Part shown: piece by piece, positions 35,101-42,645 of the stretch
Numbering within the stretch: position 1 is the first letter of the stretch
Layout: every line of letters begins with the position of its first letter
NCBI RefSeq assembly: GCF_000520015.2
Contig: NZ_CP007044.2
Location: forward strand, 2,728,001 to 2,792,000
DNA: 64,000 nt
From: Chania multitudinisentens RB-25
Lineage (GTDB): Bacteria; Pseudomonadota; Gammaproteobacteria; Enterobacterales; Enterobacteriaceae
Direction: 5' to 3'
Translations under genes and position numbers: made by a program
The notes under the pieces: model-generated
Seen by the model: only the letters and a program-made list of their open reading frames with translations
Databases searched by the model: none
Told to the model about the DNA's origin: nothing

Positions 35101-35262
35101 ACCATTATGGCCGGTTTGCTGCCGATCATGTGGGGCGGTGGCGCGGGTGCGGAAGTGATGCAGCGAATTGCTGCGCCGATGATCGGTGGGATGGTGAGTG
35201 CGCCGTTGCTGTCGATGGTGGTGATCCCGGCGGTGTATTTGTTATTGCATAGGAAACGGTAG
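32143..35262 (+). CDS. cusA: heavy-metal RND efflux pump CusA
   Basis: Inner-membrane proton-driven pump for Cu(I)/Ag(I), 1039 aa, HME-RND class. Family features: N-terminal IRWSISNRLLVLLASLLLAGW (TM1), DALPDLSDVQVIVRVTYPGKAPQ, the TM4 proton-relay acid stretch GGIAIAIGAMVDAAIVMIENMHK, and GSEFMPPLDEGDLLYMPS at the start of the second half. Methionines expected for the Cu/Ag relay occur in the porter domain (for example in DEGDLLYMPSTLP and RLDMLATGIKSPVG). No cusRS-type regulator is encoded in this window, so control is either remote or by another sensor. Confidence 0.93.
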   Translation: MIASVIRWSISNRLLVLLASLLLAGWGIWALQKAPLDALPDLSDVQVIVRVTYPGKAPQVIEDQVTYPLTTTMLTVPGATTVRGFSMFGDAYIYILFEDGTDPYWARSRVLESLSQVQSSLPAQAKVALGPDATGVGWIYEYVLVDKSGKHSLADLRALQDWTLKFELKTVPNVAEVASVGGMVRQYQVVLKPESMRALNITHQQVVSAIQDANQEGGGALLEMGEAEYMVRTSGYLKKLDDFNNVVITVRDGVPILLAQVAAVREGPEMRRGIAELNGEGEVAGGIVVMRYGKNALETIKALKVKLNQIQQTLSPGVEIVPVYDRSQLIERAIDTLSFKLLEEFLVVAVVCALFLSHFRSALVAIITLPLGILGAFVVMHYQGVNANIMSLGGIAIAIGAMVDAAIVMIENMHKVLEQWRQRHPGQQPTSQDYWRISEQAAVEVGPALFCSLLIITLSFIPVFSLQAQEGRMFAPLAFTKTYAMAVSAGLGITLVPVLMGYFIRGRIPDEHANPLNRWLIRLYQPLLAAVLARPKTTLGISAVLLVLTLYPLSRLGSEFMPPLDEGDLLYMPSTLPGISAREAARLLQLTDRLIKTVPEVDTVFGKAGRAETATDPAPLTMLETTIRFKPREQWRPGMTMDKLVAELDSVVKVPGIANVWVPPIRNRLDMLATGIKSPVGIKVNGSNIADIERASNQIEQVVKQVPGVTSALAERIAGGRYVDIDIDRQRAARYGVSVNELQSIVATLVGGENIGETIEGRARYPINIRYPREIRDSLQALRELPVVTAAGSQVPLAELADIRLSEGPPMLKSENARLSDWIYVDLRGRDLKSAVEEMQRAVAQQVTLPAGVSVSWSGQFEYLERASAQLKIVLPVTLGIIFVLLFVTFNSVRDALLIMATLPFALIGGVWLLFLLNYNLSVAGAVGFIALAGVAAEFGVIMVLYLNQALAKHRQPDEPLSHQQLMAAISEGAVLRVRPKVMTVATIMAGLLPIMWGGGAGAEVMQRIAAPMIGGMVSAPLLSMVVIPAVYLLLHRKR

Positions 35263-35753
35263 GGGGGACTCACACTCTATGTTTTCGTCTATGTAAGCCA
35301 GGTGTAATGGGAATTGCCGTAACCAATGGAGTGATATGCTCAAACTCCAACACCAGAACCTGTTATCACCAGGCAACCTTTTCATTCGCATTGGTAGTTG
35401 AAATTACCATTGGTGAGGTAAGCACCGGTGTTGATGCCATTGAAGGCGCCGAACGCAGACGCAGCGCATAGGCGAAACCGCCATGGACGGCGGTTTCAGG
35501 CGAGACAGACAGGGACGTCTGTCGTAGCCGGCCGTCATGCGCCGTGGTGGAGTGAGGGAAGTCGCGTAGCGACCGCCTGATATGGCAAGGGCCGGGGTGC
35601 AGGGGGCTGGCTCTTGAGCCCCCTGCTCGGGCGCGTTCACTTCGAGTTAGAGTGAACATAAAGCGTCTAGCGACCGAAAATGATAACTACCTCAGGATGT
35701 AAACGAAAAATAGTTCGTAATAATCTTCACTATTTATGTTATGCCTAATGTGA
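35263..35753. repeat. non-coding element with five consecutive hairpins
   Basis: Between cusA and apbE lie about 490 bp without a credible gene. Within it five inverted repeats follow one another: GAAACCGCC/GGCGGTTTC (35474-35497), GACAGAC/GTCTGTC (35504-35523), GTCGC/GCGAC (35561-35573), AGGGGGCT/AGCCCCCT (35601-35624) and GTTCACT/AGTGAAC (35635-35657). The minus-strand reading frame through it (97 codons, Arg/Ser/Pro-rich) is an artefact of this composition. The flanks are AT-richer. It may be a dispersed structured repeat or an RNA; the identity is unknown to me. Confidence 0.6.
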
Positions 35754-36785
35754 TTACTGCACCAAAAACGCCTTAAACTGTGGCGTCATCACTGCGCTGA
35801 AACCCTCATCGGTCTTGCTGATCAGGTACACCGCCAGCCCTTTTTCTTCCGCCAGTTTCAGCGCTTTTTCCGTGCCTAGCACCATCAGGCCGGTATCCCA
35901 GCCGTCGGCTTCCAGCGCCGTTGGTGCGATCACCGTGGCGGAAACCAGCCGATGGTTAATCGGCCGGCCGGTCGTGGGATCGATCACATGAGAATAACGC
36001 TGCCCGTCCTGTTCAAAATAGTTACGGTAGCTGCCCGCAGTGCTGATGCCGTAGCCTTGCAGATCAACCAGAGCCTGTACCGCATTTTCGCGGTCGGTGG
36101 GTTTTTGGATGGCGACCCGCCAAGGTTGGCCTTGGCCATTAACGCCGCGCGAAGATACCGCACCGCCCACCGACACCAGATAGTGAGTAATCCCATGGCG
36201 CGCCATCAGGCGCACCAGTTGATCCACCGCATAGCCTTCGCCTAGCGTGGAGAGATCGACATACATCTCCGGTAACTCTTTCTGTAGCCATTCGCCTTGG
36301 TGGTCGCTGATCAGTTTCAGATGTTGCAGGCCGATCTGCTGCTTGGCGGCATCAATTTGCTGCTGTTGCGGAACTTTGACCACCCGTTTATCCGGGCCGA
36401 ATCCCCATAGGTTTACCAGCGGGCCAACGGTAATATCCATCGCACCGCCGGTATCGCGGCCAATGCGTTGTGCCATCAGGATAATATCGGCCATGCCGCG
36501 TGGAATCGGTTGCGGCTCACTGCTGCGATGTTGGTTGAAACGAGAGAGCACGGAATGCGGGCGATAGGTCGAAATATCGTCGTTGGCCTGTTCCAGCAGA
36601 GCATCGATTTCCTGCTGTAACTGCTGCTTATTCTGCGCGATATTGCCGCTGATCTTCACACTGTAAAAGGTGCCCATGGTTTTACCTTCGATATCGATTT
36701 GGGGGCGGGTTTCAGTGTCATTGCAGGCGGCAAGCAGGATGAGTGTCACCGTCAGTAAGAGCCCTTTGGTCAGGGAGTGAACCAT
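35754..36785 (-). CDS. apbE: FAD:protein FMN transferase ApbE (lipoprotein)
   Basis: Periplasmic Mg-dependent flavin transferase that attaches FMN from FAD to Thr residues of Rnf/Nqr-type or other flavoproteins. The start at 36785 (AAGGA upstream) gives 343 aa with lipobox LLAAC (Cys near 20). Conserved EGKTMGTFYSVKI (near 33), FAD-binding VDLSTLGEGYAVDQL (near 173) and the metal-binding SHVIDPTTGRPINH (near 263) with the DGWDTGLMVLG segment are all intact. Divergent from ybiR; apparently monocistronic. No flavin-acceptor gene is nearby. Confidence 0.93.
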   Translation of the reverse strand: MVHSLTKGLLLTVTLILLAACNDTETRPQIDIEGKTMGTFYSVKISGNIAQNKQQLQQEIDALLEQANDDISTYRPHSVLSRFNQHRSSEPQPIPRGMADIILMAQRIGRDTGGAMDITVGPLVNLWGFGPDKRVVKVPQQQQIDAAKQQIGLQHLKLISDHQGEWLQKELPEMYVDLSTLGEGYAVDQLVRLMARHGITHYLVSVGGAVSSRGVNGQGQPWRVAIQKPTDRENAVQALVDLQGYGISTAGSYRNYFEQDGQRYSHVIDPTTGRPINHRLVSATVIAPTALEADGWDTGLMVLGTEKALKLAEEKGLAVYLISKTDEGFSAVMTPQFKAFLVQ

Positions 36786-36931
36786 GGGAAGATCCTTAAA
36801 AATGAACAAAGATGATGGGTATAGAGCAAAGTACGATAAATGGAAAGGCAGAAGTGGTAACAAATGCTTTTTAAGCAGCGTTCAGCTAACATCTTTGGCC
36901 TGCATTCAGGTTGTTTTAATAAGCGAAAAAC

Positions 36932-38044
36932 ATGAGTTCACATGCTGTAACCCGCCTGTTAAGGCCCTTCATCCGCGATCGTCTTCTGCATATTTTGCTG
37001 CTGATTGGCGTGCTGCTGTTTGCCATTGAGCCACAGCCGCTGAGCGTGTTTCGCCACGTGATCGACTGGCGCACGATTAATACTCTGCTGGGGTTGATGC
37101 TGTTGACTAAAGGCGTTGAAGTGAGCGGTTATTTCGATTTTATTGGCCGCCAGATCATTAACGCTTTGCACAGTGAACGTTGGCTGGCCTTATTTCTGGT
37201 GTTTTCTGCCGCGTTGCTGTCATCGTTCCTGACCAACGATGTGGCACTGTTTATCGTGATTCCCCTGACCATTACGTTGAAAAAGCTCTCTGCATTGCCG
37301 GTTAACCGATTGATTATTTTCCAGGCGCTGGCGGTTAACGTTGGCTCGTTGTTGACGCCGATTGGTAATCCGCAAAATATTCTGTTGTGGGGAGAATCCT
37401 CGTTATCATTTATGGCGTTTATCGGCCAGATGGCTCCTTTGGCGGCAGCGCTGATGTTGAGCCTGTTAGCCATCACCTGGCTGAGTTTTCCGGCGCGAAA
37501 TATTGTTAAAAAAGCGCCTACCCAGAGTTACCCTTATCAAAAGCTTCTGCTGTTAGGCTGTGTGGTGCTGTATGGAGTATTTCTGGTTTCTTTGGAGCTT
37601 GCGCAGCCGTTGTATGGGTTGTTAACCGTGTTTATCGGTTTCCTGCTGCTGGCCCGGCGGGTATTGCTGCAAATCGACTGGAGCCTGATCTTCGTTTTTA
37701 TCATGATGTTTATTGATATTAAGTTATTCACTGAATTGCAGGTCATGCAGCCGCTGTTTAGCGGTATTTCCGCGTTACCAGACAGCGCTGTCTATAGCTT
37801 GGGCATCGGCCTGTCACAGGTCATCAGTAATGTGCCCGCCACCATTTTGCTGCTCAACTATGTGCCTTCCAGCGCCTTGCTGGCCTATGCGGTGAATGCC
37901 GGGGGCTTCGGGTTGGCGATTGGCTCCCTGGCGAACCTGATTGCGCTGCGGATGGCAGGAGATCGCCGGATTTGGTTACACTTCCATTATTATTCGCTGC
38001 CGTTTCTGGCGTGGGCAGCGTTGATTGGCTGGTTGCTGCTGTAA
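36932..38044 (+). CDS. ybiR: anion permease YbiR (ArsB/NhaD-DASS superfamily)
   Basis: 370-aa membrane protein with about ten hydrophobic segments, matching E. coli YbiR along its length: TINTLLGLMLLTKGVEVSGYFDFIGRQ, FLTNDVALFIVIPLTITLKKL, NVGSLLTPIGNPQNILLWG and SQVISNVPATILLLNY. The paired TND..L and SNVPA elements are the family's substrate/Na-binding hairpins. Substrate is unknown. The convergent neighbour pepT ends 27 bp downstream. Confidence 0.9.
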   Translation: MSSHAVTRLLRPFIRDRLLHILLLIGVLLFAIEPQPLSVFRHVIDWRTINTLLGLMLLTKGVEVSGYFDFIGRQIINALHSERWLALFLVFSAALLSSFLTNDVALFIVIPLTITLKKLSALPVNRLIIFQALAVNVGSLLTPIGNPQNILLWGESSLSFMAFIGQMAPLAAALMLSLLAITWLSFPARNIVKKAPTQSYPYQKLLLLGCVVLYGVFLVSLELAQPLYGLLTVFIGFLLLARRVLLQIDWSLIFVFIMMFIDIKLFTELQVMQPLFSGISALPDSAVYSLGIGLSQVISNVPATILLLNYVPSSALLAYAVNAGGFGLAIGSLANLIALRMAGDRRIWLHFHYYSLPFLAWAALIGWLLL

Positions 38045-38071
38045 CGCCGCGGGGAGCCCGCGGCTTGCCGG

Positions 38072-39304
38072 TTAACCGCGGGCGGCGAGCAGGCAGATGC
38101 TGCGGGTAACCTGATACGATTTCACAAAGGAGCTGATCGGCAGGAATTCAAAGCGCGAGTGGAAGTTGTGCGCGCCGGTGAAGTAGTTCGGTGTAATCAG
38201 GCCACGGCTGGACAGCGCTGCACCGTCAGTACCGCCGCGCATCGGGATCACTTTTGGCGGAATACCATGTGCGGCTAATGCACCGAAAATCAGTTCGATG
38301 GCGCGTTTATCTTCGCCGATGGAATTGCTGATGTTGCTGTAAATATCCTGCACCGTGCAACTGACCTTGGCGCGTGGATAATGGGCGGCAACCTGTTGCA
38401 CCACTGCTTGCAGACGCGCCTTGCGGGCGTTGAAGGCGGCCAGATCGAAATCCCGGATCGATACTTTTAAGGTGGCGTTATTGGCATTGGCAACCATGTC
38501 ATTGAACCAGAAGTAGCCTTCGCGCCCTTCGGTGTGTTCCGGCGTATCATGAATATCAAACTGGTTGATAATATCGGTGGCGATGCGGATCGGGTTAATC
38601 AGCACGTTCTTTGCCGACATGGGGTGCGCGGTTACCCCTTCAATGCGGATTTCTGCCCCGGCGGCGTTGAAGTTTTCATACACCACTTCGCCCAGTTCGC
38701 AGCAGTCGATGGTATAGGCGAAATCAACCTCAAAACGCGCCAGATCCAGCGCTTTTGCCCCGCGCAGGCCAACTTCTTCGTCCGGTACAAAGGCCACCAG
38801 GATATCGCCGTGGCGATCGCTGGCGCTCAAATTAGCCAGCAACGTCATTACCACGGTAACGGCGGCTTTGTTGTCTGCGCCAAGCACGCTGGTGCCGTCG
38901 CTGAAAATAATCTCTTCATCGGGATAAGCCAGGATCTCCGGGTGCTCGGCGGTACGCAGCCAGATATCCTGCTCGCTGTTCAGGCACAGATCTTCCCCGG
39001 TGAAGCGCAGGCGCTGCGGGTGGATCTCAGCGGCCAAACCCACGTCAACGGTATCAATATGGGTAATAAAACCGATGCGTGGTGCTCCGGGCTGGTTGCC
39101 GGGCTTGCGGGCGGTAACGGTGGCGTGTTCGTCAATCTGCACGTTTTCCAACCCAAGCTGGCGCAGTTCGGCGGCCAGCAACTGAGCCATATCATGCTGG
39201 CCTGCCGTGGTGGGCAGCGTGCTGGCGGCGGCATCACTCTGGCTGGTGACGGCCAGATAGCGGAAAAAACGTTCGGTAAGTTGTTCGGCGATGGCGTTGC
39301 TCAT
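38072..39304 (-). CDS. pepT: tripeptide aminopeptidase PepT
   Basis: Cytosolic dizinc M20 peptidase removing the N-terminal residue from tripeptides. 410 aa. Metal and catalytic residues: GFITHIDTVD (His/Asp near 80), FSDGTSVLGADNKAAV (Asp near 142), FVPDEEVGLRGA (Glu pair near 175), DCCELGEVVYENFN and the C-terminal NFHSRFEFLPI (His near 381). Length and motifs are normal. Expression of pepT is Fnr-linked in enterobacteria; I could not confirm a site here. Confidence 0.95.
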   Translation of the reverse strand: MSNAIAEQLTERFFRYLAVTSQSDAAASTLPTTAGQHDMAQLLAAELRQLGLENVQIDEHATVTARKPGNQPGAPRIGFITHIDTVDVGLAAEIHPQRLRFTGEDLCLNSEQDIWLRTAEHPEILAYPDEEIIFSDGTSVLGADNKAAVTVVMTLLANLSASDRHGDILVAFVPDEEVGLRGAKALDLARFEVDFAYTIDCCELGEVVYENFNAAGAEIRIEGVTAHPMSAKNVLINPIRIATDIINQFDIHDTPEHTEGREGYFWFNDMVANANNATLKVSIRDFDLAAFNARKARLQAVVQQVAAHYPRAKVSCTVQDIYSNISNSIGEDKRAIELIFGALAAHGIPPKVIPMRGGTDGAALSSRGLITPNYFTGAHNFHSRFEFLPISSFVKSYQVTRSICLLAARG

Positions 39305-39375
39305 TAAGGTTCCTCATGATCGTTAATACAATGGTTTTAAAGCCAAATCAGTCCGTTGTCCAACGTAATAACGGG

Positions 39376-40809
39376 TTAGCCACGGGCAATTTTACTCAGT
39401 TGCTCAACGGCGGCGCTGATTTCTCCAGGTGTCAAAGCCGAGAAGCCGAGTAACCAACCGTCGCGCCGTGCCTGCGGCGTGATGAACTGTGCCGCTAAAC
39501 CGGGGGTGATCACCCCCAATTGCCGGGCTTGCCGGGTTAACGTTGCTTCCTGGCCGGGCGGTAACCAAACCGCCAGTTGTAACCCTCCACCAGCCGGTTG
39601 TGGTGTGGCAAAGGTTTTTAAGTGCTGTTCTACCTGTGTCAGCAACCAATCGCGGCGGCTGCGGTAGAGCTGGCGCAGGTAACGGATATGTGCCGCAAAA
39701 TGCCCTTGCTGGATAAATTCTGCCGTTACCGCCTGCATCAATTGCGCACTGTGGCCGTCATACAAGGTGCGGGCGGTGGTGAAGGCGGGCACCAAAGCGG
39801 GCGGCACAATCAGGTAGGCCAGCCGTAGCGAGGGGAATAGCGTTTTGGAAAAAGTGCCGAGGTAGAGCACATTGCCATGGCGATCCTGGCTCTGCATAGC
39901 GGGCATCGGTTGCCCATCGTAGTGAAATTCACTGTCGTAATCATCCTCGATGATCCAGGCTTGCTCACGCCGCGCCATTTCCAGCAGGGTCAACCGGCGT
40001 TCCAGATTGAGTGCCACCCCGGTGGGGTAATGATGTGCGGGGGTCAGATAAATCAGGCGTGGAACGGGCAAGGTGTTATCGGGCCGCAGACCTGCTTCAT
40101 CAACGCTGACGGGGTTCAGCTTGGCCCCGGCGCTGATAAAGGCATTTCTGGCACCGAGATAGCCGGGTTCTTCCAGCCACACGTTATCGCCATGATCGAG
40201 CAACAACGTAGCGATCAACTGTAATGCCTGCTGTGAGCTGGTCAGCACGATAACCTGCTGCGCATCGCAGTTTACCCCGCGGGTTTGACCAAGATAACCG
40301 GCAATGGCTTCACGTAGCGGCAAGTAACCTTGTGGATCGCCATAGCGCAGCAGCTTTTCACCACGCACGCGCAACTGCTGAGCGGTGAGGTGTTTCCACA
40401 GTTTTAGCGGAAAAACCCGTAACTCCGGCGAACCGGCGGCAAACGGCAAGGGCTGTTGCGGATCACGGCAGCCACCGGTTTGCACAATAGCATCGCCACG
40501 CTGTGACAGCCGTAACTGGCCGACGGTTTTACGCAAAGGCGCAGGTTTGATGATACGAACGGCAACAAATGTCCCTTGGCCCACCCGGCGTTGCAGATAA
40601 CCTTCGGCTTCCAACTGTGCATACGCCGCTTCGGCGGTGACGCGCGAAATTTTCAGATCGGTAGCCAAGATGCGTGAAGAGGGTAACCGTTGGCCTGCGC
40701 TTAACGCACCACTGTGAATGGCGCGGCGTAGGGTGCTGCAAACACGTTCACGCAGCGTAACGGCGGTATTTTCTGGTTGTTGAAACAGCGTCAGCAATAC
40801 CTGATGCAT
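39376..40809 (-). CDS. MocR/PdxR-type GntR transcriptional regulator with aminotransferase domain
   Basis: 477 aa from the ATG at 40809 (MHQVLLTLFQQ); the frame is open to 40875. An N-terminal GntR winged helix (about 15-80: RRAIHSGALSAGQRLPSSR..A..LKISRVTAEAAYAQLEAEGYLQ) is joined to a fold-I aminotransferase-like domain. The latter has LEEPGYLGARNAF, IIEDDYDSEFHYDG and the PLP-lysine region YLGTFSKTLFPSLRLAYL. MocR proteins sense PLP or amino-acid-PLP adducts. It is transcribed divergently from a rhodanese gene and probably regulates it through an 8-bp inverted repeat between them (inference). Confidence 0.88.
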   Translation of the reverse strand: MHQVLLTLFQQPENTAVTLRERVCSTLRRAIHSGALSAGQRLPSSRILATDLKISRVTAEAAYAQLEAEGYLQRRVGQGTFVAVRIIKPAPLRKTVGQLRLSQRGDAIVQTGGCRDPQQPLPFAAGSPELRVFPLKLWKHLTAQQLRVRGEKLLRYGDPQGYLPLREAIAGYLGQTRGVNCDAQQVIVLTSSQQALQLIATLLLDHGDNVWLEEPGYLGARNAFISAGAKLNPVSVDEAGLRPDNTLPVPRLIYLTPAHHYPTGVALNLERRLTLLEMARREQAWIIEDDYDSEFHYDGQPMPAMQSQDRHGNVLYLGTFSKTLFPSLRLAYLIVPPALVPAFTTARTLYDGHSAQLMQAVTAEFIQQGHFAAHIRYLRQLYRSRRDWLLTQVEQHLKTFATPQPAGGGLQLAVWLPPGQEATLTRQARQLGVITPGLAAQFITPQARRDGWLLGFSALTPGEISAAVEQLSKIARG

Positions 40810-40813
40810 AATC

Positions 40814-40854
40814 GGTCTTATCAATGTGATGAAATTGGCATTAAATATAAGACC
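40814..40854. promoter_or_regulatory. inverted repeat in the MocR-rhodanese promoter region
   Basis: GGTCTTAT at 40814-40821 is inverted as ATAAGACC at 40847-40854, 25 bp apart, so centres are about three helical turns apart. Position between the divergent genes suggests a MocR operator. Confidence 0.5.
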
Positions 40855-40902
40855 AAAATCAGGCACGCTTGTCATCTGTCTTGACTTACAGGAAGCATTA
40901 CC

Positions 40903-41355
40903 ATGACCGTTTCTTCACTCGTTTTGGCTTTCCCGCCAGGCACGGCGGCGCAGAGTTTGCAATATCTGGCCGCTAAACTCAGTTATTACACTGACTCAGC
41001 GGATGTGGCAGAAGATCTGCGCCACGGCATCAGTGACATCGTGGTGATTGATACCCGCACCGAGGCACTGTATGCCGCCGGGCATATTCCGGGGGCGATC
41101 AGTTTTCCGCATCGTTTGATGGATCAAGGCAGTACCGCCGCATTGGATCGGGATAAGGTGTATGTCACTTATTGTGATGGCATAGGCTGCAACGGTTCCA
41201 CCAAGGGGGCTTACAAGCTGGCCGCTCTGGGGTTCCGGGTGAAAGAGCTGATCGGTGGGCTGGATTTCTGGCAGCGCGACGGTCAGCCACTCGCCACCGG
41301 CCATGAAGCGGGAACGATGCAGGGGCAGAACGCGCCAGCGGAGTGCGGTTGTTAA
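40903..41355 (+). CDS. rhodanese-like sulfurtransferase domain protein
   Basis: 150-aa single-domain rhodanese. DIVVIDTRTEALYAAGHIPGAISFPH (residues about 45-70) is the first rhodanese signature. The active loop is TYCDGIGCNGSTKGAYKLAALG, with candidate catalytic Cys near 88 or 92; GIGCNGS differs from the classic six-residue CRxGxR loop. VKELIGGLDFWQRDG is the C-terminal rhodanese strand-helix. It ends in a CysGlyCys tail that could bind metal. Sulfur acceptor is unknown. Divergent from the MocR regulator and overlapping the end of the flk remnant. Confidence 0.85.
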   Translation: MTVSSLVLAFPPGTAAQSLQYLAAKLSYYTDSADVAEDLRHGISDIVVIDTRTEALYAAGHIPGAISFPHRLMDQGSTAALDRDKVYVTYCDGIGCNGSTKGAYKLAALGFRVKELIGGLDFWQRDGQPLATGHEAGTMQGQNAPAECGC

Positions 41356-41692
41356 AACACCCAGACGAACAAGACGAGCAGCACCAGGACAAGAGCAATC
41401 AGCACCAGTGGTTTACTGATTGTGGATTGTAACGATGGTGGCAGCATGGCGATCAAGGGGTGAAACAGAGGCTGCGGGTTTTCACTGTGTGGCGGCGCAG
41501 CATGCTCACCTTTCGCCAAACGGCGGCTGAACAGTTGCTGAATGACATCATTCATCTGTACAGGAGTCAGCGGTGTATTAAGGCCGCTGTTGAAACGGAG
41601 CTGGCAATAATCGCTAATCTGCTGTTGTTCCTGCGGATCGGCGGACTGTTTCAACGTTGCCAACACATGGTGCAATGTAGGGGCATTTTGTG
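41352..41692 (-). pseudogene. flk: flk 3' remnant (C-terminal part of flagellar regulator Flk)
   Basis: The minus strand encodes QNAPTLHHVLATLKQSADPQEQQQISDY, then LTPVQMNDVIQQLFSRRL and a C-terminal transmembrane anchor ending VLLVLFVWVF. This aligns in order with the last third of E. coli Flk (QNTPTLESL..TLKQPLDASE, the ..DILNQLYQRRV segment and the tail anchor). The upstream codons are supplied by the IS6 inverted repeat. The 5' remnant is at 45,084-45,233; roughly 160-170 central residues are missing. Flk influences the flagellar hook/filament substrate switch, so this function is lost unless compensated. Confidence 0.88.
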
Positions 41693-41753
41693 GGTTGTGT
41701 CGCATTAAGACTTAGTTGGGTAACATGCTGTTTTTTTACGATACAACCTGGCC

Positions 41754-42131
41754 ATGCATCTGCTCCGAAAAGCCTTCAGTCGCGTGCATTACCCCACTGA
41801 TGTTATCGCTCAGTGTGTTCGCTGGTATCTGGCTTACGCCCTGAGCCTGCGCAATTTGGAAGAGATGATGACTGAACGCGGTATTGCCGTTGACCATTCC
41901 ACGTTACACCGCTGGGTTATTCGTCTGGTACCTTTGTTGGATAAGGTATTTCGCCGGCATAAGCGTACCGTGGGTCGGCGGTGGCGTATGGATGAAACCT
42001 ACATAAAAATCAAAGGCCAGTGGAAATATTTGTACCGCGCAGTGGATACTGCTGGCCAGACCATCGACTTCCTGCTGACGGCCAAGCGTAATGCAGCTTT
42101 AGCAATGGTCTCTCTGCTAAAAACTCTATAG
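41754..42131 (+). pseudogene. IS6-family transposase, 5' part
   Basis: Starts MHLLRKAFSRVHYPTDVIAQ and includes the helix-turn-helix-like YALSLRNLEEMMTERGIAVDHSTLHRWV and the first catalytic Asp in RWRMDETYIKIKGQWKYLYRAVD, then DFLLTAK. Native sequence ends near 42,088 at AAGCG. The last codons come from the inverted arm and end at a stop. The remaining catalytic residues are encoded separately at 44,675-45,083. Non-functional alone. Confidence 0.88.
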
Positions 42132-42645
42132 ATTAGGAGTCGATTATGTTTAGCTAATGGGTGGGAGGATGTATGTTTAAAGTAAAGCTCAGGCCAGTCA
42201 AAGCCAGAAGTGTTACAGATGAGTCAGGGGTATCTTCTTTAGCTCTAGCAGGAAATGAGAGCGAGTTTAATACAGATATCTTAAAAGGTGACCCCATCGG
42301 AAGACGTGACATTGGATTAAATGTACCTCTACCCGCACAACCTGAAGCTTTCAAAAAAGTTGTTACTGAAAAAGTTGAACAATTTAAAAAAAATGGCGTA
42401 GCGATGACTATTGATGTCTGGAAAGATCAGCAATCCGGTTTGACTTATATAATGGATGGCCAGCACCGATTTATAGCCGCAGCGGTATTAGGAATGCCAG
42501 TAAATCTCAATTGGAAAAAACTTGGTATACGACCAAGCCAGGTTGATTGGGGGGGGACGAAATATATAGAAGGCGTTCCTGCTAAGGATAAAATAAAGCA
42601 AAAAAACTAGACAAGTTTTATGGTATCCCGTAGTGAAATTAAAAG
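42084..42645 (+). repeat. 562-bp inverted repeat, left arm
   Basis: The 562 bp from AAGCGTAATGCAGC to AATTAAAAG are repeated in inverted orientation at 44,133-44,694; I found no mismatch on reading through. The arm contains a reversed IS6 transposase piece (about 20 bp), the ParB-like ORF, and at its inner end the reversed tail of a ColE1-type origin sequence (CCCGTAGTGAAATTAAAAG). Confidence 0.9.
42173..42610 (+). CDS. ParB-like domain protein, copy A (possible orphan toxin domain)
   Basis: 145 aa from the ATG at 42173 with GGAGG upstream (MFKVKLRPVKARSV); a GTG four codons earlier is possible. The middle and end carry the ParB/sulfiredoxin-like pattern: a hydrophobic strand (AMTIDVWKDQQSGLTYIMDG), QHRFIAAAVLGMPVNLNW (the DGxHR box), then a Trp/Gly tail. 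It lacks the helix-turn-helix and CTPase parts of chromosome-partition ParB. Stand-alone ParB-like domains often are C-terminal toxin modules of polymorphic toxins or bacteriocins. It is AT-rich and linked to a ColE1-type origin relic, so it likely came from a plasmid. No immunity gene is seen. Confidence 0.65.
   Translation: MFKVKLRPVKARSVTDESGVSSLALAGNESEFNTDILKGDPIGRRDIGLNVPLPAQPEAFKKVVTEKVEQFKKNGVAMTIDVWKDQQSGLTYIMDGQHRFIAAAVLGMPVNLNWKKLGIRPSQVDWGGTKYIEGVPAKDKIKQKN

Noticed and set aside
35366..35659. 97-codon minus-strand reading frame in the cusA-apbE gap
   Set aside because: It is Arg/Ser/Pro-rich, coincides with the palindromic element, has no SD, and its codons are explained by the hairpins.
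36784..37029. 81-codon plus-strand reading frame between apbE and ybiR
   Set aside because: It overlaps the ybiR start in another frame and resembles nothing; it is a shadow of the promoter region.
42173..42610. ParB-like ORF as a chromosome or plasmid partition protein
   Set aside because: It lacks the helix-turn-helix and CTPase core and has no parA or parS neighbour; only the DGQHR-type fold is present.
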